The translations under genes were made by a program, and so were the position numbers. A stretch of DNA of 64,000 bases from an uncultured Holophagaceae bacterium (GTDB taxonomy: Bacteria > Acidobacteriota > Holophagae > Holophagales > Holophagaceae), in the NCBI GenBank assembly GCA_903884655.1, contig CAISFO010000018.1:1-64000 (forward strand), given 5' to 3'. Below, piece after piece: positions 16,986 to 24,322 of this stretch; within the stretch, counting starts at the first letter, position 1; every line of letters begins with the position of its first letter. The notes beneath the pieces are model-generated. The model searched no databases and had not been told where the DNA came from. It worked only from the letters and a program-made list of their open reading frames with translations.

Positions 16986-19052
16986 ATGCAGAGAAGGAAA
17001 GGCTTTGCCTGGAAGGCATCCCAATCCCAGGACCACCTCATCGACCGTGTGTCTCCAGTCTCCCTGGTGGACCATCGCGAATGCGTCGAAATCGGACAGA
17101 CCGTCGAGCAGGTGTATGAGCGGTTCCGCCACCATCCCCACGAATACGCGGCAGTGGTGGACGACGGCGTCTATGCAGGCCTGATCTCCCGGGGTCACCT
17201 CGGCTTCCTGCTGGGCACTCGCTTCGGCTTTACGCTGCACAGCCGGCATTCCATCCAGCAGCACCTGCTCCCCGATTGCCCTCCGGCGGATGCCACGGTC
17301 CCGCTCCTGGACCTGCTGGAAAAGGCCCTTTCCCGGACCGGCGAGGCCTTCTATCACGACGTCCCGCTGGTGGATGCCATGGGCCGCTTCATCGGGATCA
17401 TCCCGGTGCCCGCCCTGGTCCGGGCCCAATCCGCGCTCATCGCCGAACAGATCCAGCTGGCGGAGTCCTGGCGTGACGAGCTGCTGACCAAGAACCAGGA
17501 TCTCTTCCGGAGCCTGCACCAGCTCAGGCAGTCCCAGGGCCGCTACGAGACCCTTTTCCAGCACAGCCCGCTCGCCGTGGCCCTGCTGCACATGGACGGA
17601 AGCATCGAGGCCCACAATTCCAAGCTCCAGAACCTCCTGGGCGGATCCTGGGAGGGCGAAGACGACCTGCCGAACCTGGCCGACCTGATGCCACCCAAGC
17701 ACCGCGAGTCGTTCCTCGAACTCCTGAGCCTTCACGAATCCGGTGTCGCCCTGGCCAGGAACCACGCGGACGAGTTCCTCCTGCACTTGCCTGCTCTCGG
17801 AGAGCGCCTCTTCAAGTTCCACACCTCGCTGGTCCGGGAGACCGGCCAGATCTGCACCATCCTCCACGACATCACCGAGCAGCGGGCCATCGAGCGCAAG
17901 ATGGCCATCAACGACAAGGCTGAGCTCTTCGAGTCCCTGGTGGGGGGCATCGCCCACGAGCTGAACAACAAGCTCGCCCCGGTCCTGGGTTTCTCCGAGC
18001 TCCTGCAGATGAAGCTGGAAGGCCTGGGCGACCACCCGGGCCTCCAATCCTATTGCAACGCCATCTCCATGAGCGCTCAGGAATCGGTGCGGATCATCCG
18101 CCAGTTGCTCCAGCTTTCGCGGCCCGCCACCATGGATCTCTGCCGGACGAACCTGGGGGCCATTCTGGACGAGGCATCCTCCATCATGCGGTTCAGGCTC
18201 CGGACCGCCGACGCGGAACTGCTGCTCACCGTGCCGGAAGAACCAGTCTGGATTCTGGCCGACACGGGTCAGATCAAGCAGGTCGTGATCAATCTCATGA
18301 TCAATGGCGTGGACGCCATGGAGCAGGCCGTCCGGAAGGTGCTCCATGTCCGCGTGGAGTCGCAGAATGGCTACGCGTCCCTGTCAGTGAGCGACACCGG
18401 GCATGGCATCTCGTCCGACAAGCTCAACCGGATTTTCGATCCCTTCTTCACCACCAAACCCGTGGATCGGGGGACGGGTCTCGGCCTCAGCGTCTGCCTG
18501 GGCATCATCCGGCAGCACCACGGCGAGATCTCGGTGAAGAGTGCGCCTGGTGAGGGGACTGTGTTCAGGGTCCTCCTCCCACTGGCCAGAGTGGAAGATC
18601 AGGAACGCCCTGACCGCATCAGTGCCCCTGCCCAGCGGTCGGAACGGGACTCCAACATGGCTTCTCTTCAGGGTTTTCCCCGCATGAACGTACTGGTCGT
18701 CGATGACGAAGAGTACATCACCAGCCTGGTTCAGGAACTGCTCCGAAGCCGCCTGGGGTGGCGGGTGGAGCGGGTCCACGACGGACGCCAGGCCATCCAG
18801 CGGCTGGAGAACGCCCGCTTCGATTTGGTGATCACCGACCTGCGCATGCCCGGCGTCGATGGCTTCGCGATTCTCGGCTGGATCAGGGATTTCCAGCCAG
18901 CCCTGCTGCCCCGGGTGCTCGTGATCACCGGGGACAGCGGTGGGGCGTCGCTGGACCAGCAGCTCATCGACCTGGGGGTGCCTGCCATCCGCAAGCCATT
19001 CACGCCCGACGAGCTGATCGCCCAGTGCCGCACCACCCTGGCGGCCTCCTGA
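16986..19052 (+). CDS. Hybrid sensor histidine kinase with N-terminal CBS-like, PAS and C-terminal receiver domains
   Basis: Soluble 688-residue signalling protein. Residues 25-150 contain two CBS-like blocks (EYAAVVDDGVYAGLISRGHL, VPLVDAMGRFIGIIPVPAL) as in GGDEF/CBS modulators. A PAS domain spans about 185-300. The dimerisation helix has His324 in GGIAHELNNKLAPVLGF (the form used by NtrB-like kinases). The ATPase domain follows (NLMINGVDAMEQ, SDTGHGIS, GTGLGLSVC), then a receiver domain from about 566 with Asp618 in ITDLRMPGVDG and Lys in IRKPFTP. No membrane segment. The next gene is a YfiR-like secreted protein. No ribosome site is obvious. Confidence 0.88.
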   Translation: MQRRKGFAWKASQSQDHLIDRVSPVSLVDHRECVEIGQTVEQVYERFRHHPHEYAAVVDDGVYAGLISRGHLGFLLGTRFGFTLHSRHSIQQHLLPDCPPADATVPLLDLLEKALSRTGEAFYHDVPLVDAMGRFIGIIPVPALVRAQSALIAEQIQLAESWRDELLTKNQDLFRSLHQLRQSQGRYETLFQHSPLAVALLHMDGSIEAHNSKLQNLLGGSWEGEDDLPNLADLMPPKHRESFLELLSLHESGVALARNHADEFLLHLPALGERLFKFHTSLVRETGQICTILHDITEQRAIERKMAINDKAELFESLVGGIAHELNNKLAPVLGFSELLQMKLEGLGDHPGLQSYCNAISMSAQESVRIIRQLLQLSRPATMDLCRTNLGAILDEASSIMRFRLRTADAELLLTVPEEPVWILADTGQIKQVVINLMINGVDAMEQAVRKVLHVRVESQNGYASLSVSDTGHGISSDKLNRIFDPFFTTKPVDRGTGLGLSVCLGIIRQHHGEISVKSAPGEGTVFRVLLPLARVEDQERPDRISAPAQRSERDSNMASLQGFPRMNVLVVDDEEYITSLVQELLRSRLGWRVERVHDGRQAIQRLENARFDLVITDLRMPGVDGFAILGWIRDFQPALLPRVLVITGDSGGASLDQQLIDLGVPAIRKPFTPDELIAQCRTTLAAS

Positions 19053-19170
19053 TGGGCTGATCGCTCTCGAAGCTTGGACCCCGACGTAACGCGGAAAAGA
19101 TCACACAGCCTTCACCTCGCTGTTCCCGTGGTGTCGCGGCCTCTGTCGATGAGGAAAGTTGGAGGCCTTC

Positions 19171-19608
19171 ATGTTCAGTCATGCCCGTTCCACCATCCTC
19201 TGGGTTCCCACCCTGGTCCTCATCGCCATGGCCTCGCTGCCCCTCAGCGGGGAGGAAGTGCCGGTGGAGGAAGCCGCCAAGTTCCTGCGGATCCTCGCCA
19301 CGACGGCCGGCTCCGAAGGACGGGTCGCCTGCAAGGAACTCGACATGGTGATTCAGATGAAGAAGCAGGGCATTTCCGTGGACGCCAAGGCCAACATCGC
19401 CTGGGCGTTCACGTCTTCGCAGACCAAGTTCTATGTGGATGAAAAAAAGCTCGTGATCTGCAACAGCCGGAAGCTGTTCGCCAACGGAGGGGCCATCGCC
19501 TTCGAGCGGGTCAACGGCCGGCTGGTCATCCTCTACCACCAGGAGAACCTGGAAAAGAGTGGCGTCCACCTTCCCGATTCCTTCCTCCGATCCGCGGTGA
19601 AGGTCTAG
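19171..19608 (+). CDS. YfiR-like (DUF4154-type) secreted protein, tentative
   Basis: A 145-residue protein with an N-terminal signal segment (about residues 8-27). GGAGG sits five bases before the ATG at 19171, so I prefer this start to the upstream TTG. The C-terminal half carries the pattern I associate with DUF4154/YfiR proteins: a GGAIAFERVNGRLVILYH strand pair followed by a Ser-Gly-Val helix ending LRSAVKV. In that family the periplasmic protein inhibits a membrane signalling partner, and genes often lie beside sensor kinases, as here. The match is by eye and covers only part of the family, so confidence is moderate. Confidence 0.5.
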   Translation: MFSHARSTILWVPTLVLIAMASLPLSGEEVPVEEAAKFLRILATTAGSEGRVACKELDMVIQMKKQGISVDAKANIAWAFTSSQTKFYVDEKKLVICNSRKLFANGGAIAFERVNGRLVILYHQENLEKSGVHLPDSFLRSAVKV

Positions 19609-19772
19609 CAGGTTTTCTCCCTAGAGCAATCTGCCGGTATCTTGCCGACTCCTGAGAGACCGGCTCTTCGATACTTGGTGATTCCCATTGGGTCTAGGGT
19701 TTCCTCCATCCAACGGCGGAAGGCGAAGCACGCGTCCTCTGCCACTCTGGCGAGGCCGCCTTTGGAGTCCCG

Positions 19773-21656
19773 TTGCCGCAGTCCGACCCCAGGCTTGACC
19801 AACTGCTCAGCCAGAGCGCACCGAGGCTGGAACCTCTGCTGCGCTGGCTGCTGGAGGCCTCGCCCGTGGCGTCCGTGGATGGCGAGGCCCGGCGCACGAG
19901 CCGCCTGCGGCGGCTTCACGAGGCGCTCGTGGCGCGGGACCTTGCTTCGCCGCTGTCGGAGGAGTGGAACCATGCATCGGCCATCCGTCTCCTGGCGGAG
20001 ACCGGTCTGCCGGATCGCACCTCGCTCATCGGGGAAGGCTTTCTCCGGGTCGTGGACCGGTTCATCCCCCGGCTGGATCCAGAAGGGGACCTCTACGCCC
20101 TGCTGGACCGCCTGGACCTCGATGAAACCGATGCCATCTGGATCGAGGGGCTGCCGGAGGAATTGCGGGCCGGCTGGGGCCCCCTGGTGTCTCCTCCTCC
20201 GCTGACCTGGGTCCACGCCGCACGGCTGCTGGCCCACCGGGCGGCGGCCATGGGCCTGTCCCGGGATCTTCTGGCCATGGAGCCGGATGGAAGCGATGCG
20301 GAATCCCCCTTCTTCAACCTGTCCAAGGCGGTGAGGGAACGCGGAGAACACCCTGCGGATCCCGAGAAACGCAGGGCCTGGGAAGCCTGCCGGGCCGCCT
20401 GTTCGGTGGCGCTGGACCGGGCCCATGCGCGCCTGGAGACCAACGGTGTCTCCGCGGACCTGGTGTTCCGTCTGGAGCTGCTGGAGGCCCAGCTCCGCCG
20501 CATCGATCAGCTGCTCACTTTCGCTGCCGGTGAAAGCTGGGGCCCCTCCTTCGCCGCGGAGCTGATGCGTGGCAGTGCCTCGCAGCACCGGTTGCGGGAC
20601 CTGCTCCAGGCCAGCGTCAAGCGGCTGGCGCGGAAGATGGTCGAACACACTGGCGATACGGGCGAACACTACATCGCCCGGAACCGGCACGAGTGGGGGG
20701 CCATGGGCTGGTCCGCGGCCGGTGGCGGCGCCCTGGCCGTGGGCACGGCCCTGGGCAAGTACGGCCTCTCCACGCTGCCGCTGGCGCCGCTGCTGCTGGG
20801 CCTTGCCTTGACCTTCAACTACACCGCCAGCTTTTTTCTCATCCAGTTGCTGGGGTTCACCCTGGCGTCGAAACAACCGGCCATGACCGCCGCAGCCCTG
20901 GCACGGGCCCTGGAGACAAGCAACGGCCAGGCCCGGGAAATCGATCTGGTGGCGGCCATCACCCGCAGCCAGGTCATCGCCACGCTGGGCAACGTCCTCG
21001 TGGCCATTCCCACTGCCCTGCTGTTGTCCGTGCTCTGGATCCGGCTCAGGGGACATGGCCCCCTGGGCCCGGAGACGGCCCTCCACAGCCTCCAAGGCAG
21101 CCACCCCTTCCATAGCGGGTCGCTGCTGTTCGCTGCGCTCACGGGAGTGCTGCTCTGGATATCCAGCCTGGCCTCGGGATGGGGCGCCAACTGGAGCGCC
21201 TATCGCCGCCTGCCGGAGGCCCTGGCCCGGAGCCATCGGCTCCGGGCCCTGCTCGGTGCCGGGCGGGCCGAGGCGCTGGGCGCTTTCGTCCATCGCCACC
21301 TCTCGGGCTTCATCGCGAACCTCTCCCTGGGCGGTCTTCTCATCTTCGTGCCCATGGCCTTCGCCTCCGTCGGTGTCCATCTGGAGGTGCGCCACGTGAC
21401 CCTCCAGGCCGCTGCCTTGACGGTGGCTTCGGCCAGTCTCTGGGCCCAGGGGGCCTTGCCCTGGAGTGAGGTGCTCTGGGGTCTGCTGGGCGTCGCCCTC
21501 ATCGGGGTGTTGAACTTCTCAACCTCCTTCGCACTGGCCCTCTGGACGGCCCTGCGGGCGCGGGACTTGAGCGGCCGCGCCAGCCGCCAGCTCTGGCTGG
21601 GAATCCTCAAGGCGTTCAACCGAAACCCTGGCCGCTTCCTCCTTCCTCCCCCCTGA
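19773..21656 (+). CDS. PF10136-type membrane protein ('site-specific recombinase' Gcr family)
   Basis: A 627-residue protein starting at a TTG with GGAG five bases upstream. The N-terminal 300 residues are helical and soluble; the C-terminal half has about six membrane segments. Family-specific blocks are clear: [50 protein letters not shown] with [25 protein letters not shown], and [14 protein letters not shown]. These match the family named site-specific recombinase after a neisserial protein, but the membrane topology argues against a recombinase and the true function is unknown. It stands alone. Confidence 0.75.
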   Translation: MPQSDPRLDQLLSQSAPRLEPLLRWLLEASPVASVDGEARRTSRLRRLHEALVARDLASPLSEEWNHASAIRLLAETGLPDRTSLIGEGFLRVVDRFIPRLDPEGDLYALLDRLDLDETDAIWIEGLPEELRAGWGPLVSPPPLTWVHAARLLAHRAAAMGLSRDLLAMEPDGSDAESPFFNLSKAVRERGEHPADPEKRRAWEACRAACSVALDRAHARLETNGVSADLVFRLELLEAQLRRIDQLLTFAAGESWGPSFAAELMRGSASQHRLRDLLQASVKRLARKMVEHTGDTGEHYIARNRHEWGAMGWSAAGGGALAVGTALGKYGLSTLPLAPLLLGLALTFNYTASFFLIQLLGFTLASKQPAMTAAALARALETSNGQAREIDLVAAITRSQVIATLGNVLVAIPTALLLSVLWIRLRGHGPLGPETALHSLQGSHPFHSGSLLFAALTGVLLWISSLASGWGANWSAYRRLPEALARSHRLRALLGAGRAEALGAFVHRHLSGFIANLSLGGLLIFVPMAFASVGVHLEVRHVTLQAAALTVASASLWAQGALPWSEVLWGLLGVALIGVLNFSTSFALALWTALRARDLSGRASRQLWLGILKAFNRNPGRFLLPPP

Positions 21657-21691
21657 GGTGCTACGCTCGACAGCCGGTCCAGGAGATTCCC

Positions 21692-22552
21692 ATGCGCAGC
21701 CTGCTGCTCCCCGCCCTTCTTGCCTTTTCCCTGGCGGCCCAGGACAAGCCCGCCCCGGTGCGGCTGACGCCGCTGCGCCCCAGCCCCGCCTGCACGGTGT
21801 CGCAGGAGATCGGCATCAGCAAGGTGGAGGTCGCCTTCTCCCGGCCCGCCGTGAAGGGACGGAAGATCTGGGGTTCACTGGTGCCCTTTGGCGTAGTGTG
21901 GCGGACCGGTGCCAACGCCGCCACGGTGATCACCTTCAGCCATGCCGCCAAGGTCGCCGGCCGGGACGTGCCCGCCGGCAGCTACAGCTTCTTCGCCATC
22001 CCCGGCAAGAAGGCCTGGACCTTGATTCTCAACAAGCGAGTGAAACAGTGGGGCGCCACAGACTACAAAAAGGAAGAAGACCTGCTGCGCTGGGACGCTG
22101 CACCCACGGCTGGACCCAACCTTGAGTTCCTGGATTTCCGCGTGCTCCCGAAGGATGCCAGCAGCGCTTTGGTTGAACTGGGCTGGGCGAAGCTGCGGGT
22201 GAGCTTCCCGGTGACCTTCGATACCAGGGCGATCTACTGGGCCATGCTTGAGGACAAGCTGAGGCAGGCGCCGGACACGGATTGGGTGCCCTGGTACCAG
22301 GCCGCGAGGTACTGCCAGGACCAGGCCATCGAACCCCAGAAGGCCCTGGCCTGGATCGAGAAGAGCCTGAAGATCGGCGAGAGCTTCTCAAACCACGAGA
22401 CCGCCGCGCGGGTCTACCGAGACGCGAAGCGGATGCCCGAGGCCCTCGCCCATCTCCAGAAGGCCATCGACCTCTCGAAGCCGGGTGGAGCGCCCAAGGA
22501 ATACACCGAGAATCTGGAGAAGGAACTGGCCGCCTGGAAGACAGGGAAGTAG
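21692..22552 (+). CDS. DUF2911 domain secreted protein with C-terminal TPR-like helices
   Basis: Secreted or periplasmic protein of 286 residues with a signal peptide at 1-17. Residues 25-165 match DUF2911 by their strong text (SPACTVSQEIGISKVEVAFS, RPAVKGRKIWG, LVPFGVVWRTGAN, ITFSHAAKVAGRDVPAGSYS). Residues about 190-280 form TPR-like helices (KALAWIEKSLKIGE, EALAHLQKAIDLSKP). AGGAG precedes the ATG. The family is common in Bacteroidota and Acidobacteriota and has no established biochemical role. Confidence 0.88.
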   Translation: MRSLLLPALLAFSLAAQDKPAPVRLTPLRPSPACTVSQEIGISKVEVAFSRPAVKGRKIWGSLVPFGVVWRTGANAATVITFSHAAKVAGRDVPAGSYSFFAIPGKKAWTLILNKRVKQWGATDYKKEEDLLRWDAAPTAGPNLEFLDFRVLPKDASSALVELGWAKLRVSFPVTFDTRAIYWAMLEDKLRQAPDTDWVPWYQAARYCQDQAIEPQKALAWIEKSLKIGESFSNHETAARVYRDAKRMPEALAHLQKAIDLSKPGGAPKEYTENLEKELAAWKTGK

Positions 22553-22560
22553 AGCGGCGC

Positions 22561-23229
22561 TCACACCCCCTTCTTCTCGACCCCCCAGATGACCTTGTGC
22601 AGCTGCACCTGGACCCGCACCGGCAGGGCATCGGCCACGACCGTCTGGGCCAGCCAGGCCGGATCGAGGCCGCCCCAGACGGGGCTGAAGAGCACCTCCA
22701 GCCGGTCCCACACCGCCCGCTCGGCGCACCAGGCCCTGGCCCAGGCGTAGTCGGCCTCATCGCATAGCACGAACTTCAGCTCATCCTGGCCTGGCATCAT
22801 GTGATCGAGGTTGGTCTCGAGCCAGCGGTGCCCCTCCCCACTGCCTGGGGTTTTCCGGTCCACGATCTTGACCACCTGCCTGGGCACGGGCGCCAGGTCG
22901 TGGCTGCCCGCGGTTTCCAGGGCCACCTCGTAGCCCAGATCCAGCAGGGCCTGCAGCAGCTCCGGGGCATGCGGATGGGCCAGGGGTTCCCCGCCGGTCA
23001 GCTCTACAAAGGGTGCATTGGGCCCTGGACCTGGCGGACCGAGCCGCTGGCGGGCTTCGGCGAGCAGCGAATCCAGATCGCGCATGGTGCCGTCGTAGAA
23101 GGCGTAGGCGGTATCGCAGTAGAGGCAGCGCAGCGGACACCCTGACAGGCGGATGAACAGGCAGGGCCGCCCGATGCGGGCGCCTTCCCCCTGGATGCTA
23201 TGGAACACCTCATTGACCTTGAACTTCAT
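22561..23229 (-). CDS. queE: 7-carboxy-7-deazaguanine synthase QueE
   Basis: Radical SAM enzyme that contracts 6-carboxytetrahydropterin to 7-carboxy-7-deazaguanine in queuosine (and preQ0) synthesis. It has 222 residues with the 4Fe-4S motif C31-x3-C35-x2-C38 in LSGCPLRCLYCDT, the SAM glycine motif ELTGGEPL and the family ending VQLHKVIWG. The first 14 codons and upstream region are duplicated 183 bases upstream (see repeats). No other que gene is visible here. Confidence 0.94.
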   Translation of the reverse strand: MKFKVNEVFHSIQGEGARIGRPCLFIRLSGCPLRCLYCDTAYAFYDGTMRDLDSLLAEARQRLGPPGPGPNAPFVELTGGEPLAHPHAPELLQALLDLGYEVALETAGSHDLAPVPRQVVKIVDRKTPGSGEGHRWLETNLDHMMPGQDELKFVLCDEADYAWARAWCAERAVWDRLEVLFSPVWGGLDPAWLAQTVVADALPVRVQVQLHKVIWGVEKKGV

Positions 23230-23339
23230 CTGGCTCCCGACTCACTCCAGTGTCCTCCGCTCCCGCCCTTCGGGCGCTCACGGGGCGCCCATGACTACCC
23301 CCAGATCGGACGCGCCACTGGCGCGTCCTCCCGCTCACG
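23186..23339. repeat. Direct repeat copy 1 (queE 5' end and leader)
   Basis: A 154-bp segment covering the first 14 codons of queE, its ribosome site and about 110 bases upstream. It recurs at 23369-23522 with a period of 183 bases and about 90 percent identity by eye. It contains a GC hairpin CGCCCTTCGGGCG. Confidence 0.85.
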
Positions 23340-23565
23340 CTCTGCGTTCGCGGACGGGGCCCCGTCCCTCCCCCTGGATGCTGTGGAACACCTCATTGAC
23401 CTTGAACTTCATCTGGCTCCCGACTCACTCCATTGTCCTCCGCTCCCGCCCTTTGGGCGATCGCGGGGCGCCCATGACTACCCCCGGGTCGGATCCGCCA
23501 CCGGCGCGTCCTCGCGCTCACGAGAAACGTGAGCGCCCTGCCCACACCAGCGTCGGAACCCTTCC
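23230..23565. other. Noncoding gap between SDR gene end and queE start
   Basis: This 336-base gap holds most of the two direct repeats and no complete gene. Transcription of queE must start here or come through from the SDR gene, both on the minus strand. I see no intrinsic terminator in it beyond the small GC hairpins of the repeats. Confidence 0.6.
23369..23522. repeat. Direct repeat copy 2 (orphan queE start fragment)
   Basis: Second copy of the 154-bp repeat. On the minus strand it still encodes an ATG and the queE N-terminus (MKFKVNEVFHSIQGEG), then leaves the queE frame into a 29-base spacer (23340-23368). Differences from copy 1 are single-base changes without gaps, so it is a fairly recent local duplication. 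The orphan start could still recruit ribosomes. Confidence 0.85.
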
Positions 23566-24297
23566 TCAACGGACCCAGCGCCGCCCCCCATCCTGGGTCA
23601 GGATCTCTCCGGTGAGGAAGGGGCTCTCGGCGGCGAAACGCACGGCCCGGCAGAGGTCGGCGGGCTCCCCGATGCGTTTGAGGAGGGTGCGGTCCGCCAG
23701 GAAGGCTGCATGGTCGCCTTCCGCTGGAAGCACCGTACCCAGGGCGTGGCCCACCACCCGCACCTGGGGCGCCAACAGCTGCGCGAGGCCCGGCACCAGG
23801 GCGGCCAGGCCGGCCTTGGCCGCGCTGTAGGGCAGCCGCTTCAGCCAAGGATGGTGGATGGAAGTGTCCAGAATGATCTGCAGGCAGGCCCCGTCCTCCA
23901 GATGCGGGGCCAGGGCCTGGGCACAGAGGAAGGGAAAGCCCAGGTTCAGCCGCCAGGTGGCCTCCAGGGCCGCGGGAGTCCAGCTTCCAAGGGGCTGCCC
24001 GGGAAAGTTTCCAGCCAGTAAAACCGCCCCGGAAATAACCCAGTCCTCGGCTTTCAACGTGTCCAGATCTGCCATCATGCGGGACACCAGCTCCGGATTT
24101 TCGGCATCCCACTGAAGCCTCCGGACGCGCCCCCTCTTCGACAACCCATCCACCCAGGTTTCCCCGTCCCAGGACCGTGAACTCGTCAACACGAGGTCGT
24201 GATCCCGGGCCAGATCCTCCGCCAGGGCCCGGCCCAGCCGCTGCCTGCCGCCCACCAGGATCCAGCAGGCCCTTTCGTTCCGCGTCACTCGCTCCAT
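23566..24297 (-). CDS. Short-chain dehydrogenase/reductase
   Basis: NAD(P)-dependent oxidoreductase of the SDR fold; substrate unknown. I start at the ATG at 24297, giving 243 residues; a longer start at 24324 would overlap the divergent phosphatase gene. The nucleotide-binding loop is a variant, VGGRQRLGRA at about 15-24 in place of TGxxxGxG. The catalytic pair is Tyr157 and Lys161 in YSAAKAG and the C-terminal end (LTGEILTQDGGRRW) is standard. The pattern is close to pteridine-reductase-like SDRs, but this is not certain. Confidence 0.82.
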   Translation of the reverse strand: MERVTRNERACWILVGGRQRLGRALAEDLARDHDLVLTSSRSWDGETWVDGLSKRGRVRRLQWDAENPELVSRMMADLDTLKAEDWVISGAVLLAGNFPGQPLGSWTPAALEATWRLNLGFPFLCAQALAPHLEDGACLQIILDTSIHHPWLKRLPYSAAKAGLAALVPGLAQLLAPQVRVVGHALGTVLPAEGDHAAFLADRTLLKRIGEPADLCRAVRFAAESPFLTGEILTQDGGRRWVR

Positions 24298-24322
24298 CCG
24301 GGCATTCTTCCACAAAGGCTCC

